Shown here in pieces: positions 7,505-12,886 of a stretch of DNA of 12,886 nt. Position numbers and translations under genes: made by a program. The notes under the pieces were generated by a model, which did not search any database, was not told the DNA's origin, and saw only the letters and a program-made list of their open reading frames with translations. Position 1 is the stretch's first letter. Each line of letters starts with the position of its first letter. The stretch comes from CAZJWR01 sp964549765 (lineage in GTDB: Bacteria > Zixibacteria > MSB-5A5 > GN15 > JAAZOE01): positions 1 through 12,886 of the forward strand of contig CAZJWR010000086.1 in assembly GCA_964549765.1 (NCBI GenBank), read 5' to 3'.

Positions 7505-7545
7505 TCGGATGCCCGTCTTAAGGTTTACCCGAAGGTTGGAGCGAC

Positions 7546-7581
7546 GGGCTACCCCGGAGGAAGCTCGCGGCGCTCCTCCGG
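7546..7581. repeat. REP-like hairpin after GGGCTACCC
   Basis: GGGCTACCCC (7546-7555) leads into CCGGAGGA (7554-7561) paired with TCCTCCGG (7574-7581) around a 12-base loop. GGGCTACCC also occurs at 106-114. Confidence 0.5.
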
Positions 7582-7805
7582 TCGTGCGCTGTCGGAAAGG
7601 CCGTCTCTCAGGTTTACTGACAGGCACCGCTTTATTGTCCGGAAAGGAAGGAGAGCGGAAATTCGATCTGATTGGCCGGGGCCGGGAAAAGGAGCCGTCG
7701 CAACAATGCGTTCCGGCGATCTTCTCCCCCCGCTTGCGGTACCATTCCTCCCGTACATCGGTCGTCACCTGCCTCTATTCTCCGATGAATCGGACCTACC
7801 TGGCC

Positions 7806-8222
7806 TCAACGCAAATACCGGTCAAATCGCGAAAGGTCGGTAGAAATCACCATTTTTGAAAGAGAGAACTCTTGGGAGATATACCAAAGGGCAAAATCGT
7901 CCCGTGCGCTGGACGACTCAACGTAAAGCGCCGACGGTTCGCCCCGATATATCCCTTGTAAAATGTCAGCCGAAGCCCCGACGCATTGAACGGCGGGATC
8001 AAAATAGGTATAGGTGCCCATCCCCGCCTGACAGTCGGACGAATATGAGGCGGCCGTTCCGTTGTGTTTGACCATGGTGAACGCCGCCAGCGCCTTGGCG
8101 GGCGGTTGGACGACACGGTTGGGAATGGTCTCCACCTTGGCGCGCTGTCCCGTCGCCGCCAGGAGCGCCAGCGATAAACAAAGCAACAGCGCCAGAGACC
8201 AGAAGAGACACCTCCTACGCAT
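7806..8222 (-). CDS. Short secreted protein, probably a truncated gene
   Basis: A 138-residue protein with a clear signal peptide: MRRRC followed by FWSLALLLCLSLALLAATGQ. ATG at 8220-8222 has GAGG seven bases upstream. After the signal come KALAAFTMVKHNGTAASYSSDC and GTYTYFDPAVQCVG, which resemble the N-terminal opening of much longer secreted proteins in this kind of genome. The frame then ends in TGA at 7806 with no recognisable domain and no terminator. The last ~50 residues have ordinary codon use, so it may instead be a genuine short secreted protein. A frameshift near the ADILQGIY region or loss of the 3' part would explain the shortness, but no other frame clearly continues it. It has its own promoter (8392-8420). 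Function unknown. Confidence 0.55.
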   Translation of the reverse strand: MRRRCLFWSLALLLCLSLALLAATGQRAKVETIPNRVVQPPAKALAAFTMVKHNGTAASYSSDCQAGMGTYTYFDPAVQCVGASADILQGIYRGEPSALYVESSSARDDFALWYISQEFSLSKMVISTDLSRFDRYLR

Positions 8223-8333
8223 TGTTAATCCTCTTTGATCGATAGATTCAAAAGATATCCAATCCCCTTATCTGCAAGAACCAAATGGTATAAAGAAGTT
8301 GCGTCCTGTTGTGTGTCGAAGGTGTCTAGTCCA

Positions 8334-8354
8334 CTCTTTGATTCCGGCAAAGAG
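8334..8354. repeat. Hairpin in the leader of the short secreted-protein gene
   Basis: CTCTTTG (8334-8340), 7-base loop, CAAAGAG (8348-8354). It lies inside the predicted 160-base leader between the promoter at 8392 and the ATG at 8222. No known riboswitch class is recognised. Confidence 0.45.
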
Positions 8355-8391
8355 GGCCGATGTGGCAACTGGGACTGATTTAATCTACGAT

Positions 8392-8420
8392 ATAATACGC
8401 GGTGTTCGAAATATTGTCAA
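8392..8420 (-). promoter_or_regulatory. Strong sigma70-type promoter for the short secreted-protein gene
   Basis: Minus-strand TTGACA (8415-8420), 17-base spacer, TATTAT (8392-8397). Transcription would start near 8385. The -35 is preceded by AGTAC, as at 7423-7428. Confidence 0.7.
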
Positions 8421-8680
8421 GTACTATTATAATATCGATTTATGGGAATATATATCTATCTTTGCGACAAGAGCCTTCCCTACCCGGGACGGTTCCCCGC
8501 ATAAGTGACTATCTGCCAACGGGTATGCCTCCCGAGATCGGCTCCTCATGGGACCGCCCCCATCGCACGTCAAATCATAAAATACTATCGTAACCTGATT
8601 TTTCCCCCGCCTGATTAGATGCGCACGGCGCCGTTGCCGACGAAATAATCGAGGTAAAAGCCGGGCAATAGGCGCCAAAT
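8421..8680. other. Intergenic stretch with no gene seen
   Basis: Between the promoter of the short secreted gene and the terminator of the transporter operon. Short open frames have no ribosome binding site or recognisable protein character. I see no RNA gene. Confidence 0.5.
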
Positions 8681-8707
8681 AAAAGCGGCTCCCCGAGGGG
8701 AGCCGCT
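8681..8707 (-). terminator. Rho-independent terminator of the transporter-glycosyltransferase operon
   Basis: AGCGGCTCCCC (8684-8694) and GGGGAGCCGCT (8697-8707) form a perfect 11-base stem (10 pairs with a 4-base loop is more realistic). On the minus strand it is followed by TTTTATTT. It sits 33 bases past the TAG at 8740. Confidence 0.85.
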
Positions 8708-8739
8708 CTCTCAATCGATCCATCGGGATTTCTGCAGAT

Positions 8740-9552
8740 CTACCCTGTGGTCACTTCGCCGGTGTTGTAATCCAGCGTCGAGCCGAGGACACTGTGAGGG
8801 ATCAGGTACATGATAATCGTCACCAGCGCCGCGGCCAGCACAATATACCGCGGGTTGGCGGCGTGGCGATGCCGCCACAGCGCGATACCCCAGACGACGA
8901 CAAAAATCAGGGTCTTGTTGTCGGTCAGATCCCAGCCGAACGGCACTCCCGTCCAGAGTTGGCCGAAGGCAAGCTTCTGGACGACGGGCCCGAAGATTAG
9001 ACCGCCGATAAAGAGCAGGACGACCGTCACGAGCGTCAGGGATTTGGTATTCGGTTTGGCCGTCAGGGCTTCCAGCCCGGTTCTGTTGGACCATAACATT
9101 CCCAGGAAAATGAAGAAGACATGCGCAATCAGAATCCCCAGGGGGACGGCTCCGGTGAACCGGATCACCACCGTTTTCTGTCCGGGGACATAGACGGTCG
9201 TATCCGCCACGTGCAGGGTGACGTAGTATTCCAGTTTCCCCGCCGGGGGCTGGTGCGGAAGATACTCGTACAGGCTGTCGCCGCCCTGAAGCATTTCCTG
9301 ATGAGAGAACGGTTCCTCGACCTGGTAGCGCTTGTAATGCAGAGTTCCCTCGATCGGTTCACTACCGACCTTGACGGCCACGATCTGGCCTCCGTCCCCG
9401 TTATGACTGCGGGGCAGGGAATAGGATATCAAGCGACCATCGAAGTTCAGATTGCCGTCGACCGGGTAGGTCGGCCCGGTCACGCGCTGATATACGCCAG
9501 CTGCCATGGTAATAGCGAGCGCCAGCGCCCAAAGCAAGACCTTTTTCAACAT
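8740..9552 (-). CDS. Polytopic membrane protein with extracytoplasmic domain, function unknown
   Basis: 270 residues. There is one N-terminal hydrophobic segment (about 5-20), then an exported beta-rich region of roughly 110 residues (LNFDGRLISYSLPRS, a YYVTLHV strand, a VVIRFTG strand), then about four membrane helices (136-154, 171-190, 211-226, 234-252). The loop WTGVPFGWDLTDNKTL between helices is the most motif-like part. The start has only a weak GGAT upstream, consistent with translation coupled to the preceding gene, which ends 34 bases before. It is the last gene of the operon and is followed by a terminator. The architecture, a periplasmic sandwich domain fused to a small helical bundle, resembles uncharacterised membrane proteins of FCB-group bacteria. 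I cannot name it. It ends in TAG. Confidence 0.85.
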   Translation of the reverse strand: MLKKVLLWALALAITMAAGVYQRVTGPTYPVDGNLNFDGRLISYSLPRSHNGDGGQIVAVKVGSEPIEGTLHYKRYQVEEPFSHQEMLQGGDSLYEYLPHQPPAGKLEYYVTLHVADTTVYVPGQKTVVIRFTGAVPLGILIAHVFFIFLGMLWSNRTGLEALTAKPNTKSLTLVTVVLLFIGGLIFGPVVQKLAFGQLWTGVPFGWDLTDNKTLIFVVVWGIALWRHRHAANPRYIVLAAALVTIIMYLIPHSVLGSTLDYNTGEVTTG

Positions 9553-9586
9553 GGTTTAAATTTATCCAATTTTCGAGACGGCGCAA

Positions 9587-10777
9587 TTATTTTTTTGCCG
9601 AGCAATTATCGGCGATAAAGCGAACGCCGCGGGCAAAACCGTCAATGGCCGTTTTACCGAATCCGTTTTCAGCCATGATCTTCAGGCGGCCGCTCCGGCG
9701 CAGATCGCTCACGATTTCCGCCATCGGCGCGCCGGCGGGCGGATTCGGGATTTCCACGGCAACGTTATGGTCGAGCGCGATTCGGGCATTGAGCGGCGCG
9801 TATGACCCGATATGCGGCGTCAGGATGATTTGCGGCAATCCCAGTCCGACCGCCCAATTGGTCCGCTCGTGAGCGGGAGCAATGAAAAGGTCGAGATGCG
9901 GGAAGATATCGGCGACCTTGCGGTCTTCCTCGGCGCGATTGGCGGCGTGGATAACATGCAATCTATCGAAGGCCGACTGATCGATACCGCTCGTTTGCTT
10001 CACTGTCTCGAAATGCCTGATGAAATCGGTCGCCACGCGCTTCGATTGACCGGCGAACAGATACATGATATGCCCGGCGCCGATCAAAGAGATTGCGGCG
10101 CGGCGCAGTTTGATAAGATGATCCCGGGGATAGGCCCCCGAAGAAAAAAGAGCGGCCGTCAGCGCTTGATCCGAGTCGATCCGTGCGAGTCGCTCTTGGA
10201 AGGCGTCCCGCGCGCACGGTATCAACTCGATTTCGATACATTGCCCGGTTGTCAGGATATCTTCATCGGAGAAACCTGCGCGGATAAAGTGTTCGGCGGT
10301 CTCTTCGAGAGGGACGAAAATCTTCCGGCAGCCGGAAACGAATGATTCCGGCGGCGCGGCGAGTTCGCCGTGCTGATAAATCACATCATGACGGGGTGCG
10401 AGGATGCGGGCGACAATGGGATGCGCGACGACGATAAGGCCGGGAAACCGCGAAAGGCGTCGGCGCAAATCGCGCCCGAGTATTGGCAGCAGCCGCCCTC
10501 CCCCCTGCGCCGTCCCGGTCGTCTGCCGCAAGCGGCCATAAGCTGAAGATATCGCGCGGCCTTTCCCGCCGATCCGATACAGGCATCGGACTGATTTCCA
10601 GGCCGCCCGCGAAATGCCTTCGGACAGGGAAAAGACATCGCTTCTAAAGTACCGCACATGGGGGTATTCGGATCGGATTGTTTCCACCAGGCCGTCGAGG
10701 TAGCCGGGATGGCCGCGTCCGATTTCGGTGGAGATGAAGACGACGGCGGCGTCCTCGATGGCGCCGACCTCAGGCAC
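9587..10777 (-). CDS. GT-B fold glycosyltransferase-like protein (GT28/MGDG synthase-like)
   Basis: 396 residues starting at GTG (10775-10777), nine bases after a perfect AGGAGG (minus strand, 10787-10792). The start overlaps the transporter stop by 8 bases, so translation is probably coupled. The N-terminal strand and turn, VVFISTEIGRGHPGY (residues 12-26), carry the SxxxGxGH signature of GT28-type glycosyltransferases such as MGDG synthases and MurG relatives. Residues 150-180 (CRKIFVPLEETAEHFIRAGF, then ILTTGQ) match the linker where these enzymes read VPSEE...GV...VTG. The C-terminal domain has FIAPAHERTNWAVGLGLPQI (298-317) where the nucleotide-sugar site usually has a Gly-rich GGxxE element; here an HE pair replaces it, so donor specificity may differ. 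No signal peptide; a cytoplasmic, membrane-associated enzyme is expected. A non-catalytic homologue is possible. Confidence 0.72.
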   Translation of the reverse strand: MPEVGAIEDAAVVFISTEIGRGHPGYLDGLVETIRSEYPHVRYFRSDVFSLSEGISRAAWKSVRCLYRIGGKGRAISSAYGRLRQTTGTAQGGGRLLPILGRDLRRRLSRFPGLIVVAHPIVARILAPRHDVIYQHGELAAPPESFVSGCRKIFVPLEETAEHFIRAGFSDEDILTTGQCIEIELIPCARDAFQERLARIDSDQALTAALFSSGAYPRDHLIKLRRAAISLIGAGHIMYLFAGQSKRVATDFIRHFETVKQTSGIDQSAFDRLHVIHAANRAEEDRKVADIFPHLDLFIAPAHERTNWAVGLGLPQIILTPHIGSYAPLNARIALDHNVAVEIPNPPAGAPMAEIVSDLRRSGRLKIMAENGFGKTAIDGFARGVRFIADNCSAKK

Positions 10778-12038
10778 CTGTGAGGGCCTCCTCTTGATCT
10801 TTCACGCCGCTATCCACATGATCCGGCAGCCGTTTGCCAAAATTGCGAAACAGGATCGAGGCCCCGACCGCCATCAGTGCAATAATCAGCCACATGACGA
10901 GAGGCCTTTGGGCGAACACATCAAGCAGCACACCGCCGACGGTCGGGCCGAGCGACCAGCCGGCCGTCTGGAAAAAACCGTATAATCCCATATACTGCCC
11001 GTACTTTCCCGGGCCCGAAAGATTCGCTACCAGCGTCAGGGTCGGCGGCGAGACGATCATTTCGGCCGTCGTGATGATAATCATACACATCACCAGAAAC
11101 ATGAAACCGTTCGCCAGACCGACCAGGCCGTAGCCCACCGCGTAAATGACCGCGCCGATCGCCAGTTGTCGCGTGAGCGCATATTTCTCGAACAAGGCCG
11201 AAATGGGGTATTGCAGAAACACGACCATGAGGCCGTTGATCGTATACAGCGCCCCCAACTGGGCTTGGGATATTCCGACCGAGTCGACGCTGTAGACGGA
11301 CAGGGTCGCCACCAGCTGGGCGACTGCAAGAAAAAGCAGAAATGAGACCAGGCAGTGTTCCGACAGTCGCCGGTCCTTTTTGAGATTGATCATATCGCCC
11401 AGCTTGAAGGCGGTCCGATCCTGCGGCCGGACCCGCGGCACGTCGCGGAGGGCGAGGAGAAAATAGACCCCCGATATCAGTGAAACGACACCGGCCAGAA
11501 TGAACAACAGCGAATAGGAATGATGGGCGACGAAACCGCCGAGCCCCGGCCCGATGGCCCAGCCGAGGTTGCCCGCGATGCGGAGGAGGGCGAAGGCCGA
11601 CAGCCGTTGTTTCTTTTCCACCAGATCGGCGACCATGGCGTTGGTGGCCGGGTGCAGCACGGCTCCGGCCACGTAATTGACCGAGACGATGGCGGCGATA
11701 GTGATAAAGCTGGCGTGATGCATTATGGCGAGGCCGACGCCGGCGAAGGTCATGGCACGCAAAACCAGCGACCATCCCATGACAGGCACCCGCCCGAGCC
11801 GGTCCGACAGCCATCCCGCAAACGGTTGCGGGGCGGCACGCAGGAGGGCGCCGAGGCCGAAGAAGGCGCCAATGACGCTCATGGAAATGCCCAGTTCGCG
11901 GTGGAAGTATATCGACAGAAAAGGAATGACCATGGCGAATCCGGCCGCGGTCACCAGCCAGCCAATGCCGAGGATATAAACACGCCGGTCGAAGGCGCCG
12001 AATCGTGTCCACAGATCGCGTTGTGCCGTCGTTGTCAT
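10770..12038 (-). CDS. Major facilitator superfamily transporter (DHA1-type)
   Basis: 422 residues, the normal MFS length, with 12 predicted helices (roughly 20-45, 52-74, 85-105, 109-130, 146-166, 175-196, 227-250, 260-282, 290-309, 312-335, 348-372, 378-397). Motif A is clear between helices 2 and 3: GWLSDRLGR (75-83) with Asp79. GWAIGPGLGG (159-168) in helix 5 is the motif C signature of proton-coupled antiporters, and GWSLGPTVGG (360-369) echoes it in the second half. The family exports drugs, lipids or small metabolites using the proton gradient; the substrate is not readable. It is the first gene of a three-gene operon whose second gene is a glycosyltransferase homologue, so a glycosylated lipid or metabolite is a reasonable but untested guess. 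No ribosome binding site precedes the ATG; see the promoter at 12045. Confidence 0.9.
   Translation of the reverse strand: MTTTAQRDLWTRFGAFDRRVYILGIGWLVTAAGFAMVIPFLSIYFHRELGISMSVIGAFFGLGALLRAAPQPFAGWLSDRLGRVPVMGWSLVLRAMTFAGVGLAIMHHASFITIAAIVSVNYVAGAVLHPATNAMVADLVEKKQRLSAFALLRIAGNLGWAIGPGLGGFVAHHSYSLLFILAGVVSLISGVYFLLALRDVPRVRPQDRTAFKLGDMINLKKDRRLSEHCLVSFLLFLAVAQLVATLSVYSVDSVGISQAQLGALYTINGLMVVFLQYPISALFEKYALTRQLAIGAVIYAVGYGLVGLANGFMFLVMCMIIITTAEMIVSPPTLTLVANLSGPGKYGQYMGLYGFFQTAGWSLGPTVGGVLLDVFAQRPLVMWLIIALMAVGASILFRNFGKRLPDHVDSGVKDQEEALTGA
10787..10792 (-). promoter_or_regulatory. Ribosome binding site that sets the GTG start of the glycosyltransferase
   Basis: Minus-strand AGGAGG inside the 3' end of the transporter gene, nine bases before GTG at 10775-10777. 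It supports the 8-base gene overlap. Confidence 0.75.
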
Positions 12039-12044
12039 CGGGAT

Positions 12045-12053
12045 AGTATAGCA
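12045..12053 (-). promoter_or_regulatory. Extended -10 promoter of the transporter operon, possibly leaderless
   Basis: Minus-strand TGC (12051-12053) followed by TATACT (12045-12050) makes an extended -10 element. The hexamer is only six bases from the ATG at 12036-12038, so transcription would begin at or next to the A of ATG. This fits the absence of a Shine-Dalgarno sequence. The -35 region at 17 bases is poor (ATTCAG), as expected for extended -10 promoters. Confidence 0.45.
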
Positions 12054-12185
12054 TATGAATCACCGACCTGAATAACAAAAATCGCCCAATCAGGGATGAT
12101 TTCGGGAAATTCCGGCGTCTTTTTGACTTAATTTTCATGTTTTCGCTTGCCAGATTCGATTTCACGTATTTTATAGTGGCACGTC

Positions 12186-12191
12186 TATAAT
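12186..12191 (+). promoter_or_regulatory. Consensus -10 element upstream of the right-end secreted gene
   Basis: TATAAT, a perfect -10, about 50 bases before ATG at 12241. No good -35 lies 16-18 bases upstream. An alternative with TTGCCA (12147-12152) and TATAGT (12172-12177) has a 19-base spacer. Confidence 0.4.
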
Positions 12192-12196
12192 TGTAT

Positions 12197-12211
12197 GGCC
12201 ATGCGATGGCC
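12197..12211. repeat. Perfect inverted repeat at the predicted transcription start
   Basis: GGCCAT (12197-12202), GCG, ATGGCC (12206-12211). It begins six bases after the TATAAT hexamer, so it would either cover the start site as an operator or form the first hairpin of the mRNA leader. Confidence 0.5.
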
Positions 12212-12240
12212 TGGACGAATTGAAAAACTCGGAGGAGAGA

Positions 12241-12886
12241 ATGACTTACGGACGGACAAAATTGCCCCTCCCTTACGTATTCATGATCGGTATGATACTC
12301 GGCGCAGTCCTGAGCCTTCTGCCGACAGAGAATTTGCAGGCCAGGGCCGAGTATGACTTTAATGGCTTTTCCGGCCCGGGGATACGCCCCAAGGTTGCAG
12401 CGGTGACGCCAAATCAGCAGTTCGACGTGCACAATATCGGGAAAATCGCCCTGACCGTCACCAATTATGGGACAATCGGCAACGGGTACGTGAGCAACCC
12501 GGTCATCGACGGTGAACCGGCACCGTCGTGCGAGTATCCTATCAATTCGAATCTCGAATACCTTTTCGCCGGCGCGGTCTGGATCGGCGCCGTTATCGGC
12601 ATCGATACCCTCGTTTCGGTCGGCGCCGATGGATGGCTCGGGACCCGGGAACTTTATCCCGATCCTGGTGAACAGGGCGCCATGATCCGGCGTTCGACTC
12701 TCCCCTCCAGCCAGGACTACGATGCGCTCGCCGTGTCAGAACAAGATTTTATCAGTACATTTTCCGATACTTTTGTCGCTTTGTCCGGACAGGATCCCTT
12801 CGATAATCGACCCCATATTCCGCTTAATATTTCCGTGCAGCAGAGCAGCTATGCCTGGAGTTACGACTACGCGGAGGATTTCATCC
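12241..12886 (+). CDS. Secreted protein, N-terminal part (runs off the window)
   Basis: Open from ATG at 12241 to the window edge, 215 full codons with no stop. GGAGGAG (12231-12237) is a strong ribosome binding site. The N-terminus is a signal peptide (hydrophobic core VFMIGMILGAVLSLLP) with likely cleavage after LQARA near residue 36. The mature protein opens with HNIGKIALTVTNYGTIGNGY, then CEYPINSNLEYLFAGAVWIG, then VSVGADGW, then AVSEQDFISTFSDTF and HIPLNISVQQSSYAWSYDYA. This pattern is one I associate with large secreted proteins of Zixibacteria-like genomes, often ending in a sorting or dockerin-type domain, though that end is outside the window. It is divergent from the transporter operon. 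Function unknown. Confidence 0.85.
   Translation, partial: MTYGRTKLPLPYVFMIGMILGAVLSLLPTENLQARAEYDFNGFSGPGIRPKVAAVTPNQQFDVHNIGKIALTVTNYGTIGNGYVSNPVIDGEPAPSCEYPINSNLEYLFAGAVWIGAVIGIDTLVSVGADGWLGTRELYPDPGEQGAMIRRSTLPSSQDYDALAVSEQDFISTFSDTFVALSGQDPFDNRPHIPLNISVQQSSYAWSYDYAEDFI

Larger units (their letters stand above)
7299..7805. other. Non-coding stretch between gap and the truncated secreted-protein gene
   Basis: Contains the promoter at 7400-7428 and two palindromes (7482-7504 and 7546-7581). Open frames on both strands (for example 7509-7859 plus, 7472-7768 minus) run through the palindromes, are rich in Arg, Pro and Gly and lack ribosome binding sites. No gene is supported. Confidence 0.6.

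Noticed and set aside
7472..7859. Protein-coding genes upstream of the gap
   Set aside because: Frames on both strands run through REP-like palindromes, with low-complexity Arg/Pro-rich products and no start signals.
12177..12195. Sigma54 promoter (TGGCACG ... TTG)
   Set aside because: The TGGCAC element is present, but the GC expected at -12, with correct spacing from the GG, is AT.
10921..12432. 503-residue minus-strand open frame
   Set aside because: It is out of frame with the MFS transporter, Arg/Pro/His-rich, and extends across the divergent promoter into the secreted gene at 12241.
1..12886. tRNA, rRNA, insertion sequence or integrase
   Set aside because: No cloverleaf, rRNA motif, transposase or recombinase was recognised on either strand by eye.

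Overview
The window looks like a scaffold from an uncultured bacterium that secretes many large multidomain proteins. It carries a 100-base run of N (7199-7298), which is a scaffold join. The dockerin style (GDANxDG..NIGDAVYLINYIFKxGPAP), the CC/DGSC cysteine repeats and the partial secreted protein at the right end are most like candidate phylum Zixibacteria and its FCB-group relatives. That placement is my inference from sequence style, not a database result. Canonical Shine-Dalgarno sequences and sigma70-type promoters, four of them with exactly 17-base spacers, show ordinary bacterial expression signals.

Layout, left to right. 1-290: palindromic intergenic DNA, a two-copy 39-base hairpin repeat and a terminator. 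291-674 (-): a small three-helix membrane protein with its own promoter at 798-826. 675-1530: a long non-coding stretch holding REP-like palindromes with conserved flanks and variable stems, plus two inverted perfect DnaA-box sequences. 1531-2961 (-): a secreted beta-helix protein with a C-terminal dockerin, interrupted by one in-frame TAG at codon 32. 3055-4113 (-): an unrecognised lipoprotein with its own promoter. 4264-4303: a terminator. 4327 into the gap (-): a very large secreted protein with duplicated beta-rich domains, cysteine-rich tandem repeats and a dockerin; its start lies in or beyond the gap and a strong promoter lies at 7400-7428. 7299-7805: non-coding DNA with palindromes. 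7806-8222 (-): a short, probably truncated secreted protein with promoter 8392-8420. 8681-8707: a terminator. 8740-12038 (-): a three-gene operon, transcribed MFS transporter, then GT-B glycosyltransferase-like protein, then polytopic membrane protein. 12039-12240: a divergent promoter region. 12241-end (+): the N-terminal 215 residues of a secreted protein.

Two functional themes appear. One is export of surface or extracellular proteins bearing dockerin modules (no cohesin is present in the window). The other is an inner-membrane operon pairing a transporter with a nucleotide-sugar glycosyltransferase homologue, which could glycosylate and move a lipid or small molecule; the substrate cannot be read from sequence. 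The most noteworthy observations are the single amber codon in an otherwise intact gene, the palindrome family with conserved flanks but variable stems, the paired DnaA boxes, and the apparent leaderless start of the transporter operon. No complete undescribed defence or mobile system is evident.
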